DNA from: Fasciolopsis buskii
Taxonomy: Eukaryota; Platyhelminthes; Trematoda; Plagiorchiida; Fasciolidae
Assembly: GCA_008360955.1 (NCBI GenBank)
Contig: LUCM01005701.1
Location: forward strand, 1 to 64,000
Direction: 5' to 3'
DNA length: 64,000 nucleotides
The first letter of the stretch is position 1. The number at the start of each line of letters is the position of its first letter. The notes under the pieces were generated by a model. That model ran no database searches. It was given only the letters and a program-made list of their open reading frames with translations, and was not told where the DNA came from. Both the position numbers and the translations under genes were made by a program. Shown here piece after piece: positions 34,681 to 46,049 of this stretch.

Positions 34681-35610
34681 GTTGCCTGCTTATACATATT
34701 GAAAAAGTGAAATGAATATCTGTTGGACAACCTTCAGGTTTGATGAATCGAACGCCACTTTCGGATTAGGAATGGCAGGGATCATGGTTCTCTGGTGTGG
34801 TTATATTCAAGGATTTGTTGCCGGTATCAATCACACCCACATTCTTCCTGTTGCTCAGTTCGAATCTATCAGGACAGCATTTCGCGCACCGTTATTACAT
34901 GTTCTATAGCCTCCAGGGCCCACTAGACCTGAATGAAGCGCAACTGGCAGTCATCACCCTGAAACCTGGAGTGGCATAAACCCAAATGAAGTCTCGGTGG
35001 ATCAGGTGCAGTAATGATCCGAACGACAGCGAATCGCATCCTACCGCCGAAGCGCTGAGTTTATCTGGGATCCGAAGCTTTGATCTTTTTTGGGAGAAGC
35101 AGATGGTTAATGTGCCGCACCGCAAAGGTAGCGTTTCACTGTGAAAGCCCCATGAAAAAAGCTTGCATTGGGCTCCTCTACATTTTTCGTTTTTCTAAGA
35201 ACCAGTGTTGATCCTAAAATCCTACCGTTATTACTAAGCATTGGTATATTAGCCACAGCTCGGGCACCTGTTTTTGGAACGCGAGTGTTTAGAACCTTTA
35301 CTGCTCATTCTGGACAGTGGTTGCCCATTACACTACGTCTGTCGACCAAAAGTGCAACATGCCTTTTTGGGATGAAAATTTAATTATCCATCGAATGACT
35401 TATCACCTACAGTACGTTTATTCGATTCCGTGTCCCGTTCACATATTTATCCCTTTGGAATAAGAACTCATTAGCTTATTTTTGGTTGTTTCTGAGCACG
35501 CCAGCATTGACTTCCTGTGCTACTGATTCCCTCACTTGTGCACAGTTTTAATCGTCATTTGTCGTTGTTCGGTTTTCAGTTGGTTTACCGGTTGTCTTTC
35601 TCGTACGCAG
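34681..35610. other. End of intron 10, no feature recognised
   Basis: Unassigned short open frames only. The last 30 bp give the pyrimidine tract and CGTACGCAG acceptor of exon 11. Confidence 0.45.
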
Positions 35611-35803
35611 AGCCATCCCGGTCGAGAAGCAAGAAGCCATAATGCGACTGATTGAGAACGCCAAAATTATTCGTGGTACTTATGATATCAAAGCTACGAT
35701 GATGGGTGGCGAAGAAATGCGTTTTAAAGCTGAAGTGGATATCGACGGTCGCGAGTTGACCAAACGCTATTTGGAAACGTTACCCTTGGATTCGTTGCTT
35801 CAA
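35611..35803 (+). CDS. SLC30A9: SLC30A9 exon 11 (C-terminal domain)
   Basis: Residues 407-471. RAIPVEKQEAIMRLIENAKI begins the cytosol- or matrix-facing domain. TYDIKAT, then MRFKAEVDIDGRELTKRYLE match HDVKAT...VRFKAEVDFDGRVVTRSYLE of the family; the exon ends DSLLQ. Acceptor TCTCGTACGCAG; donor CAA|GTGAGT at 35804, phase 0. Confidence 0.96.
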
Positions 35804-36554
35804 GTGAGTTCATTCTTTCTTACATACGTATAGATATACCTAAAAAATCACTAATGGCGTTGTTAACAAGTGGTACTGATTGACAGAATTTTGAGCCGCT
35901 AAGGATGACCGTTTTTTAAAAAAACTTCCCGTCCTTTTGCGCGAAACCATTCACATCTGTAAATTCATCTCACAGAAAAGTGTTGACCTTTTCATGCTAC
36001 CGAGACCCCTGAGGTCCATTGTTTCCTTACCGTTCGGTAACGTTTAGTTTCAAATTGGAAGAAATGCAATTTAACACACTTGAAGTTGCTATTGCCAGGT
36101 TGCCTGGTCCTATTATCAATATTGTCTTCTTTGGGACCGTCAAAACGACTGAAAAAGTGTTTTTTGGTGCAAAAAATGTTTGTTTGTATACTTCGAAGTT
36201 CTACGAGGATCATTCGGCTTTTTGCCCTAGTCTGTTTGCCAACCTCGTGTCGTCAAAACCGTGCCAAATAAACAAACAATCGGAGAGAGAAAAGAGAATT
36301 CCCTACAGACCTCGCCTTACATGCTAGCTCGTTAAGACCTCTTTTTCATATCACTGATCGCTGTCCTCTTGCATGATGACTATAGGTTGTTGAATTACTC
36401 GATTGTCCAGTCCGAAGTGGGCCTGTTTCTTCGAAAGTGCACCTCTAGTCTTTGAGCCGCCAAGTAACCTGCATGGCAGCGGTTGACGTCCTGTTGAAAA
36501 GTTCATGCTCCAGGTCGGTGGTTTATGACAATTTATCATGACCTTATTTGTTAA

Positions 36555-36800
36555 CGGGCCGCACTCGCCACGTCACAGTATCATTAGCGGACTCTTGGTA
36601 TTTATTTTAGAGAGAACGCTTACCTGGCGAAAATCCATCACATCCTCGACATTTGCTGCTTATTTCCAGTCGCCTATTCAGTCAACTTGAGTCCACCTTG
36701 TTCACGGCAACCGAGGAGCTTCTCCTTATCTGCAACCTAGGGACGCGCCTGGTGGCATATAGCGCTGCCCTGATTCCCCTCTGGGACTCGGACCGGTCGC
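36555..36800 (-). repeat. Unclassified dispersed repeat, copy 4 (reversed)
   Basis: The reverse complement contains GCGTTCTCTCTAAAATAAAT, then AGAGTCCGCTAATG and GTGACGTGGCGAGTG, matching copies 1-3 in order. In intron 11. Confidence 0.6.
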
Positions 36801-38199
36801 TTTAAAGTGAGACAGTGAGAACGTAAAGTTCACCTTTTAAACGAAAATAGGGGTTCGCTAATTCCCTTGAATATTCCATAAGCCCACCAAATTGATTGTT
36901 GCATACTATGTCGTTTTTTCTTAATAAGTGGCCCATTTAAAGGGTCTTAATCGTCCCACAATAAAAGCACACTGCTGGATTAACGCATCGAGAGTTGAGA
37001 ACAGGTGGATTCACCCTTGATTACGGTTTAGCTCATAGTCACGGCATTCTGACAATGTCGCGAACAATGGATGGACAAACCATTTCGACATGACACTTTT
37101 GCGGAAAAGCATCTGTTGGCAAGAAAAGCGACCCAATTGGATGGAAACGAACAATTCCAGTGGGTTGCCTTCACCATAGCTAATTGGCACCGTGGTTGCA
37201 TAGATTGCTTTCTTTGGGCCGTACATATCAGGTGTCTTCTACAAATCTGGATTTTCTCATCGCGCTTTTTTATTGTCAGATCGGTAGCAGTGCAGCCATA
37301 GACCGTCCGTACGTAAACAAATCTCTGGAGGGTGTTTCTAATTTATAGTGAATATGCAACCGAACTCCGGGAAATACATCAGTTTGTGCATAGCTGACTC
37401 GAATGAGTTATTATCCGAACCCTCGTCTACAGGGCTCCTTACCAGGATTCTCAGGCATCTGTGGTTCATTTCTAACATGACACAGCAACTGATTTTGATG
37501 ATATCCATTCTTGATGCTTCTTCCGTGACCCGTTTACTGATATCCACTTCGGTTCTACGAATTAAATGGACTACCTCTGTTTAGTTATTTACTTTGAAGA
37601 ATTTGGTGGTCTTTGAACTGCGTGTCTTCATATTCTTCTCATTTTATTCAACCGGAGGTAGCAGTGAATGTTATCGATAACACTAGTCAATGGACAGACC
37701 GGGGTCATGGGTGCGAATCGCCTCCCCTCAACCCATAATTTCGACCTCCGTCCGTTTTACACTCTCATAACAGTGGACATATTTTGACTACTATAACTAT
37801 AACCTCACTTGCAGTAAACCATAAATAATGTTATGTATTGACATGATTATGAATAACTGGAAATAAGCTTGTTCGTCACACTGTGTTGTTTTTCAAAATT
37901 GGTTGTGCTAATGGTGCTAGACATGGTAAATGACGTCATCAAGCTTATCTGCATGAAATGGTTAGTTCATATCTTCAGAGTTTTTACTGTTCTCTGTTTT
38001 ATATCCGTTTGCGACCATTATTAGATTAGTTCTGATTTGCAGCTGATGCAACTGTTCACGCACGCCTTTCACCATTCATGGGCGGCATAATATCTTCACT
38101 CCAGTGTCATGTAGGTTTTCGGAGTCCAGTAAATGGATAACGGTACTTAAAATGTTTCTCTCTCTCTTTGGAATATCCTCCCGATTCCCCCATTTACAG
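36801..38199. other. Remaining intron 11, no gene recognised
   Basis: No exon, RNA or clear repeat. The pyrimidine-rich end and ATTTACAG acceptor serve exon 12. Confidence 0.4.
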
Positions 38200-38313
38200 G
38201 AAGTGCAAAATATAAAGACCGAAAATCAGTTGGCACATTTTATGCTCAAACATGGTGACAACTTAGTCAATACCCTCGGAGCAGAAATTAATCAGATTGA
38301 AGAGAGAATTAAG
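38200..38313 (+). CDS. SLC30A9: SLC30A9 exon 12 (C-terminal helix region)
   Basis: Residues 472-509. EVQNIKTENQLAHFMLKHGD then NLVNTLGAEINQIEERIK, matching EIQEVKTPEELETFMLKHGENIIDTLGAEVDRLEKELK of SLC30A9. Acceptor CCCCCATTTACAG; donor AAG|GTTTGT at 38314, phase 0. The donor is weaker than the others. Confidence 0.95.
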
Positions 38314-38569
38314 GTTTGTCCATCTCCATTTCATGTCTAGTTGTATCCAATCTTTGGCGTATAGTCACTGATCTACTTGCGTTACTCATGCTTATGGTTG
38401 CTCCCATTCATATTACTATTCTTGGTCTCGACAACCAAGGCCGCGGTCGGTTACTTATGGGATATCATGCCATTGCATCGAGATTTATTATGACAAGTTA
38501 GATTCTGAATCGAGTAGGTGAGTATCCAGGTCAGGTATTCACTAGTGTCCGTGATGAGTGCTAACTCCA

Positions 38570-39060
38570 GGTCCTCTTATATGGTTTGTGGCTCAATGTG
38601 GTATGGATTACGTATGCCTGAAATCAATCGATAGCAATTGCGGCTTATGCACAGCGACGATACTTTACCCGATATACGGCTACTTGGTTAGGTGCGACCT
38701 GCCCTTTTCACATAAATCTTCTCTTGAAAGAGTGAAGTTCCTTGTCCAGTCAGTCCAGTCTTGCAACGGCATTTGCGCCTTAAACTTACAAAATGTGCCC
38801 CAAACACAGCCACTGTTATTCCGATGGTCTAGAATTAGTTGCAACTTATCCAGGTTTTCAGTCAAAGGTACAACGTCGTGTGCATATTTGAAGTCGGACA
38901 GTTTTATGCCTAAGCAAACACCAGTGCCACCATTCTGAGGAAAGAATGGGGCGACTTCCATAACCATTCCAATTACAAGGTCGAAAAGAATAAATGAGGG
39001 TGGGAAATCCTGACAAACATCATTTCTCGGGGTGGTTTTGGCTTCGAATCACGGGAGTTG
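38570..39060 (-). mobile_element. RTE-like LINE fragment around RT motif C
   Basis: Minus strand reads VMEVAPFFPQ, then KLSDFKYAHDVVPLTENLDK, with YAHD (a mutated YADD) at 38886-38875 and LQLILDHRNNSG, as in the RT palm and following helix. Its DNA resembles 34440-34680. In intron 12, dead. Confidence 0.65.
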
Positions 39061-39578
39061 ACAAAAAATCCGAGCCTGTTTATGATCTGCACAGGTGTGC
39101 AGAATTTTGGCTAGCTAGGTCACTGAGTTTCATGTAGTGTAGTGAATCGAAAGCTGGGAACTGATTTGTAATTAATCTAACTCCTTTTACGACTGCGTTC
39201 ATGGTTATGATTTTTTCGTAACATCACCAATTGAAGATGTTCAGGAATTTCGTGAGGGTTCATATTATACGGTCGATGTATGAGTTTGCGTCTAACTAAA
39301 AAACAAAACATACTCTGCGAACACCCAACGAAGAAATGCCCGAGGTAAGAAAGAATAGTTAGTTTTTAAGTCAGCTATTGAATAGTGAGCTCGAATCATT
39401 TGGTATTACTTGCCCTTTATCAGTGGGTTCGCCTTTTACGCTTTTTGCTAACCACAAAATTTTGCATCAGTGTTTAATTGCTGTATTCTTTCTCTGTTCC
39501 TCCAAACCCACGCCCTTTCCGTCTCTCCTCGCTGTCGTCAACAAACGAAAATGGTACTGGGGTGATCGTGAATTGCAG

Positions 39579-39623
39579 AAAGAATTCCCCACTGTCAAAC
39601 ATATTGATATCGAGATCAACTAG
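39579..39623 (+). CDS. SLC30A9: SLC30A9 exon 13 (terminal, stop TAG)
   Basis: Residues 510-523, KEFPTVKHIDIEIN, then TAG at 39621-39623. The tail matches KRNPEVRHVDLEIL of the family exactly in spacing after exon 12. Acceptor GTGAATTGCAG lies about 40 bp from the nearest pyrimidine tract (39505-39535), with no intervening AG, so a distant branch point is implied. The upstream open frame has no homology and is treated as intron. Confidence 0.87.
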   Translation, partial: KEFPTVKHIDIEIN

Positions 39624-42040
39624 TTTATCAATTTTTTCTGTCATTGATTAGCGCTATCGCGAAGCTTATCCAACCTTTTCCGCACCTCTAAGTGCGCACT
39701 GTGTAACATACAGTCACCAAATCATACGCACGACCGGCAATGTCAAACTGCCTTTGTGGCACCGGTACTTTATATCATGCTAATGTTTACCTGTTGAGAT
39801 GGTTGCCTGCCTATTTCCCTTGCTTCTTTTTTGCTTGTTTTTGTCTCTCCACTTCAGTTTGGCCTGCTTATTTAGCGTTTATTGTAAATAACATTTTTTT
39901 CCAACAAGTAATCTCTTCCAAGCTTTTAATGTCACTCCTTGAGTTTCGTTCAGTAAATCCCAATCGGGTTGAGGACATGCGCGTTTTATGCACGATGTTA
40001 AGTTATCCAAACTACCAGCGGGCATGACGTATTTCACCATTCTTTACTGACTGCATTTCGTAGTTGAATTTGATGATTTTCGAGACCCTTTGATCACTAA
40101 CCTTTTGGTTTCACCAGCTGCTGGAGTGACGAGCACCGTAACTTACAGTGTCATTTCTGCTGGCTGTTAGACGTTTTTCACCTGGGAACCAAGTTCATCC
40201 ATCAAAAGGATTCAAAAGTGTCAACGAGAGCTATGAACCACAGTGTTATTGGAAATCATTAAAAATTTGTCGTTGGTGGCTGTGAACACATTGATGTCGG
40301 ACCGACGTTTTCATGGTTTATATGGTTTCGCCGTGGTCCGAAGGTTGAGTTTATGCTTCATGCCCACTACCAATTAAAATCCAGTTTGATCGTGTTCAAG
40401 GAGATCGGTTGAATTTTTTTAAAGGTCGAAGTTTCAAATCGCAACTCTAATGGCCATTTTGATGCTAAACTATAAAGAGGTTCTCGGTTTTCCCTGTGGT
40501 CTATCTAAGTCTGATGAGGTTCTTGGTGGCTTCAAGTTCAACATTCGCGGCTGTCGGCTCCAAGCCGTTGTGCTATAAGGCCTAAGGAATATCAAGGATG
40601 GTATCTTCAAAATAACCGGTGCTTCATGGAATAATTGATATCACAAATCAAATAACTGTTTTGTTCGCACACAATTAGTAAAATGACGGAATTGGATACC
40701 ACTAGCAACTGGTTGGAGCGGTTGGATGAGTCTCCTGTCGAACAAATTTAAAGAATCATTCTTAGTTGGGTGGGTTCAGGAAGCAGTGTCAACATTTACC
40801 GTGGGAGCACGGAACGGTTTTATCGTCGCGTCACTTAGGTATTCATCATGTTCGCACCCGTAATCGAGGAGTAAGCTGATCATTGCGGAATGCCTACTTT
40901 ATATCATCATGACCTGGCAACGGCTCCCTGATTGGGGTGTTGGTTGAATTTCAGCATGTTTAGAGTAAAACAGCGTCACCGACAAGAGATATATGTTTGT
41001 TTATAAAAGACTCAGCCGACACTCGACATTGGATGTTTCCGAACCCAGGCTTAGACGCCACTAACGTTCTGATCAGCAATTATTTCAAGTTCGTCTGATA
41101 TTTCAAGCCGTATGCTGTACACTGTTTATCCCTCGTTGAATTATAAAGTATCATAGTTGTGGACCATGTAATAGTTCAATTTTTCTTACATTGCAGGCAG
41201 TGTCTGATACTTTTGGCGAAGAAAGACCGATGAACTTTTATCCGTCTCGGACCTTGGAGTTAATGATTCTTTGTGTGGTGGAGCACGATGGTACTACAAA
41301 ATATTAGCTGAGTTCATGAACTAGAGGGTTGGAAAGTGAAGATTGTTATTTTTTATATGTACTTCGAATAACGGCTAGCGCTCACACAACGGCATCGCAC
41401 GTATATCTTTGTTTACAACTGAACTAAGTTGGCGGTTTTACGTCGGTCACGCCTGTAGATTCATCAGTAATGACTTGCAACGCTCTCAAGCGATAATACT
41501 GTTTACACCTTACTGTGCGAATATTCGCAACACTCCTGGCCCCAATCCAGTGATCACACTAGTTATGCTGACTTATTCATCCATGCAAACGAAGTCCTGT
41601 TCGAAATTCCACACACATGCCAGTATCTTTCTTTACTCGACTGCTTTTTTGCGCTGTAGCGCTCGTGTTCAATCAGACACTTGCATTGGGAATGCACAAG
41701 ACTATTCTTGCGGGTCATTTGCTTGAAGTGCTTTCTTACTAGAACATGCTGATTATTTGTAATGCAGGCCAAAGATCTTGTTTTCAATAGGAATCTCAGT
41801 TCGGCGAATTTCTCCCAAACATGAGGAATTGCGAATAGATGAGAGCACGATATATTTCAAGTTATTTGCAGTTGTCGAGTCATCATTTTGAATTATCTCT
41901 ACTTGAATTACTTTTCATAATATGAAAAAATGACGAAAAATTTGCAAGAAGACTTTTTGGTACGTGATCTAAACAATTGACTAGTGTTAATTAACTAGTT
42001 TATTTTGACCTCTAGTTACGTCAGGATGTTTAGGGAAGGG
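39624..42040. other. 3' flank of SLC30A9, no further gene seen
   Basis: The 3'UTR should begin here. I see no canonical AATAAA in the first 600 bp. Later open frames (39740-40027, 41409-41726) have no recognised family. Confidence 0.4.
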
Positions 42041-42170
42041 GTTCTCAGACTCTGAGTCGGATATTCTCCCTTAACGCCTCTTGAAATGCTCTCGAATGAC
42101 TGAATCTCAAGCAGCCTCTGTTGGGGTGGTCCTACGCACTGCCTTCTCGTGGTCCGAATGTTCCTCCTGG
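42040..42170 (+). repeat. Dispersed repeat shared with 33440-33600
   Basis: Homologous in the same orientation to the intron 10 copy over at least 100 bp, with moderate divergence. Confidence 0.55.
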
Positions 42171-42449
42171 ATTGCAAGGTCCACGGTGAACGCCTTTTTG
42201 CTCGCCACCTGGTTGATTGGTTTTTGATAGTCACTCTGGGACAGATGGCTAAACATAGACTTCAAACTAACCACGTGCAGCCTAACAAGTTTACGGTTGT
42301 GCGCTCGCCGGTATTTGTGATCGCGGTTTGTACTATTCACCCAGGATGTCTAGCCCCTTGTGAAAGGCAATATTAACTGAGCAATTAGTCACCGGTTCCC
42401 AACGGTTTACCTTATTGTCCAGTTGTCTTGTAGGGCGAACAGTTTGATC

Positions 42450-42625
42450 GAAGATCCACCAAGTATACCCCCTACTTCGATTTAGGCAACTGGATGGTAC
42501 CCAATCCACCGTGAAGTCATGCATCCCGATGAAGTAAAATTGGTGGATAGAGAAGGTACTGTATGTGGTGAACCATACACATTGTTTTCTTTCTATTTCT
42601 TAATTTCTCTTTCGACATGGCGCCC
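42450..42625 (+). repeat. Dispersed repeat shared with 22985-23210
   Basis: Same ordered blocks as the intron 6 copy, ending at ATGGCGCC. It lies 280 bp after the 42040 repeat, so both may belong to one composite element. Confidence 0.6.
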
Positions 42626-42939
42626 ATGGAACAGGGTCTGTGCTCAAATTTGTGCAAAATGTATGATATCTATTGGACTTCGCTAAATAAATATCTTCAA
42701 TTTAAGAAAGCATGTATCATCGTTGTGGTCAAGACCAACATGCAAACCGACGCCCTAAAGTTCCATGTCAATATTTGTTTGCTGATTCACCCGTGTCGAT
42801 AAACAGGTGCGAACTCCACCAGCAGAACCGAGTTTCGAAGAATGAGACTGAAGCTGGTGTAGCAACATACATAAAATTCTTCTGGTGTGGCATGTCTGAG
42901 GTTATTTTATCCGTGCTCATTTAACGGAAATAACTTTCT

Positions 42940-44690
42940 GGTAACACGGTGTCATCCCAGGTTTTCCCGCCGTGCCAGTATAATCATAACGAATTCACAT
43001 GTTGCCTTTTTAGGTCACAGCACAACAGAACATTTTTGAACCCTTTTCTAGCACTTATTGTCCCTCTTCTTGAGGATATTCTGCATATTATTGTAGGTGA
43101 TTTTAATCGTGCATCAACTCTACCACTGACTGTATAACTTGACTGACCTCTGCGTTTCTATCACCAAGGGCGGCTCCCTTTTAGATAGAATTACTACCCT
43201 GATTTGCTTTCCCCGAAACTGCGTGCTGCCATTGTTTGCTTCCATTAAGGCCCAAGACTTACTCTCGGTCCGCTTTCCATTCACTCAAGCGAACAAATCA
43301 AATCTAAATTCGCCTCCTTAATTCTTCACACAAAAACACTACTCTTCTTTAGAACCCCCCCTGGCATGCATCTTCATAGTTCTCTTCTAAATTCCTACTC
43401 AATGACTATGTCAGACTTTTCACACATAACCAACACTGTCTTTGATATCTGCTGTCCCTTAGGAAAACTATTTGTCTCAACTGGCCGCATCTCGTCTGTA
43501 ATAGTGAAATCTAAACGGAAACACAAGAATCACGTCTACTGATCCCTTAGTAAAGCAAGTGTGCGATAGGTTTCTACCCTAATAAAAACTGAAGTCAAAC
43601 ACGGTGGCACGATATCCTCCAGGAATTTATTGAGTGATGACAACAAACACTTTCTGTGGTAGGGCGTTCGACATTTGTGTGGGAAGAAAAAGAGACTTGT
43701 AATGTTCTGCGGATGTCGATAGCATAAATAAAGCTATCATCCGTCCTTCCTCTTACGGCCCAATCATATTTGGACAGGGTGATGATATGAGAGTGAAAGT
43801 TTTTCTAGGGAAGAGCTGTTTGACCTTCTCCGAACCATTAAAATTACCACAGGGATTAGTCCATTCAGTCTTCCATCAGCTCTTTTAAGGCATTTTCCTT
43901 TGCTTTTGGCATGTGTATTTACTTCTCTGTTTAACGCATCAATAAGCTTGTCTTCTATCCCTGAATGCTAAAGACCCGTCACTATTGTTCCCACCCGTAA
44001 ATCTGGTAGTTCCACTGCTTCAGCAAGACGCTTTCACTCCAGTGCCTTAAAATATGGTCTTAAACTGACAGCGCTTGCTATGATTATGCGTCTACATTCT
44101 TCTATGAATCCTCCTGATGATCCGTTTCATAAATCTAACGGGTCCACTTTGGACGCTGTCGCCTCCTTATTCATCTCATCTACACGTCCTCAAACGAGTC
44201 GATGAAGTCTGTGCGTCAGACCATTCTGAACTATTCGTCGCCATTCGATTCGATTCCACGGTCTCTTCTGCTTCAGCTGGGAGTACTTGGTTGTCTCTAG
44301 CCTTTATTAGCTTGGCTGCCTGATTACTTTACTAACCGAACCCAGTGCACAAGAATCGACGGTAAAACTTCAAAGCCATTGATTAACAACTCAAGAGTGC
44401 TTCATGGTGCTGTTCTTTCACCGTTTCTTTTTTCTGCTTAGATCAGCGACTTATAAACCAGCTCACCGTGTCATCTATTTAAGTATGCTGATGATGCCCT
44501 CTCCCAAGCCGTTTCGAGCAACGATGAATTTCGAAGGTTTTCCAACAACTTATGTTATATCTAAGATTTCTCTATATAGATCAGTTTGGAATGTCTGTTG
44601 TCTCTCTCAGTCTGCCTACGCATCCGAACTGCAATTCATCAACTCAGAAACACCAGGGTTGATACTGTGAACTCTCTAGGAGTTTGCATG
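42940..44690 (+). mobile_element. Decayed CR1-like non-LTR retrotransposon
   Basis: Plus strand, many stops. Endonuclease trace IIVGDFNRAS near 43087-43116. RT traces: SFSREELFDLLRTIK near 43800-43840, PVTIVPTRKSG near 43977-44010, GAVLSPFLFSA near 44408-44440, and KYADDALSQAVSSNDEFRRF with YADD (motif C) at 44484-44495. LGVCM near 44680 equals the conserved LGV block after RT. The QG-x-LSP-LF and KYADD context differs from the RTE copies and fits CR1/jockey-type elements. Cut by the palindrome beginning at 44686. Confidence 0.75.
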
Positions 44691-45369
44691 AAATAATTCA
44701 CCATGTGATATGATCGCTCAGCTCACCATAAACAAACCATGGAAGCACTGCACAGCTGTTTGATCCTTGTTAGGAATGATGAGCAGTGCATATGGACCGC
44801 GTCCGAACTGGGACGCGAACCCGGGACGGACAAATTTGAGTCGAACGCCTTAGCAATTACGCTACTGGGCAGGCTCTGAACAGTTTGTTGAACTTCTCCA
44901 CATGATGCTGTTGCACCTATCCGTCACTGATTTGCACGGCTACTGGCCGCTAGCTCAGCGATCGACCCCCTACCGGCAGATGACTTCTACTACTAACATG
45001 TACCAAGTAGCTAAGTTCTGTTGGTCATATCCAAAGCCTTCGTCATACATAGGCTACCTGCACAGAAGTCACCTATGAGTGGGGGTCGATTGCTGTGAGC
45101 CAGCGGCCAGTAACCGTGCAAATCAGTGACGGATAGGTGCAACATCATGTGGTGAAGTTCAACAAACCGTTCAGAGCCTGCCCGGTAGTGTAATGGCTAA
45201 GGCGTTCGACTCACAATCGTTCGTCCTTGTTCGGGTTCGCGTCCCAGTTCGGCCGCGGTCCATATGCACTGCTCATCATTCCTAACAAGGATCAAACACC
45301 TGTACAGTGCTTCCATGGTTTGTTTATGGTGAGTTGAGCGATCATATCACATGGTGAATTATTACATGC
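44686..45369. repeat. Palindromic element, about 290-bp arms, tRNA-like sequence in each arm
   Basis: 44686-44975 pairs with about 45080-45369 with a few mismatches and small indels; about 105 bp of unpaired loop lies between. The right arm (+) contains GCCCGGTAGTGTAATGGCTA followed by AGGCGTTCGACTC and, about 45 bp later, GGTTCGCGTCCC, an A-box/B-box layout of a tRNA-type promoter (45179-45255). The left arm has the same unit on the minus strand (about 44880-44795). Inserted in the CR1-like LINE. Confidence 0.85.
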
Positions 45370-45450
45370 GAACATTCAATCTCCTATTGCTAGCATTTAT
45401 CTAGGAGTTATTATTGATGAAAATGTGTTGTAGACATCCAGCTCGTCCTG
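45370..45450 (+). mobile_element. Possible continuation of the CR1-like LINE
   Basis: Immediately after the palindrome the plus strand reads IQSPIASIYLGVIIDENVL, again containing the LGV-I-D block that follows RT in CR1-like elements. The same block precedes the palindrome, so this is either a duplication or a second copy. Confidence 0.45.
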
Positions 45451-45799
45451 TGTAAGTGCTGGCGTGGCGCGTGGGAGGTTTGAGTTAACTCTGGGGTGGT
45501 CGAATTTTCACATGTAAACTTTTTTTGCCCAGGGACAGCTTAGCCGAAATAGTTGCTAATTTGTCGAGGTTCAGGTTTTTCCGGATGACATATCTCATTA
45601 CTGTTTTTCAAACAAAATTACAAACTGTTTCGACTGGGCTGTAAGTTGAACAATGCAAATTTGCGTAATGCACACCAATGGGCACATCACCACTGCCATG
45701 AATTGCGAAGCCAAATATTCTGATATCTTAGCTCGAATTTTCTCCACTACTATAACGCTTCGAAAGTAGCTAATTTTGATCTGAGAATCACACTAAACT

Positions 45800-46042
45800 A
45801 TGCATTGTCTTGCAAAATCCTTCTCAAATAACAGCAGTCTTGGTAAGTTATGGCGCCGAAAGTTCAATGTACCTGAAGCTGCCGTTAACTGCGGTCATCC
45901 TGGTCTTTCATATCTGGTAGCGAAGTGCGCTGTTGCTTGGTGGACAGCCGTTTGTGATCGGCCGAGTGAAATCTCGCTCCACCAACTGGGATTTTCTTTG
46001 TCTGAAAAAGAAGCAACTGCCCAGTGGCGTTTCCGTTATTAG
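45800..46042 (+). CDS. Unassigned open frame, possible LINE C-terminal relic
   Basis: An 80-codon frame rich in Trp, Cys and Leu (GKLWRRKFNVPEAAVNCGHP, then VAKCAVAWWTA). I do not recognise a family. Its place 350 bp after a CR1-like fragment on the same strand suggests a post-RT relic, but no signature proves it. No splice sites tie it to another exon. Confidence 0.2.
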   Translation: MHCLAKSFSNNSSLGKLWRRKFNVPEAAVNCGHPGLSYLVAKCAVAWWTAVCDRPSEISLHQLGFSLSEKEATAQWRFRY

Positions 46043-46049
46043 TGCCTAA

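Larger units (their letters stand above)
3366..39623 (+). other. SLC30A9: Gene span: SLC30A9 (ZnT9) orthologue, 13 coding exons
   Basis: Thirteen exons (3366-3441, 3482-3686, 3719-3811, 3846-3999, 11574-11644, 20178-20280, 26139-26194, 26801-26936, 30951-30990, 32699-32984, 35611-35803, 38200-38313, 39579-39623) sum to 1,572 nt, exactly 524 codons including the stop. The predicted 523-residue product aligns along its length with animal SLC30A9 (human about 568 residues), the mitochondrial zinc exporter of the CDF/ZnT family. Seen: TM1 about 190-214; TM2 217-241 with H226 and D230 (HxxxD); TM3 about 263-283; TM4 about 298-318 with the family's SEG; TM5 about 346-366 with E351-D352; TM6 about 375-400; C-terminal domain 407-523 with FKAEVD, GR, HFMLKHG, NTLGAE and the terminal HIDIEIN. 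Residues 1-25 are basic and amphipathic, as in mitochondrial presequences. Every exon-intron phase is compatible. No AATAAA is seen in the first 600 bp after the stop. The family identity is strong; exact exon ends are by-eye splice calls. Confidence 0.93.
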
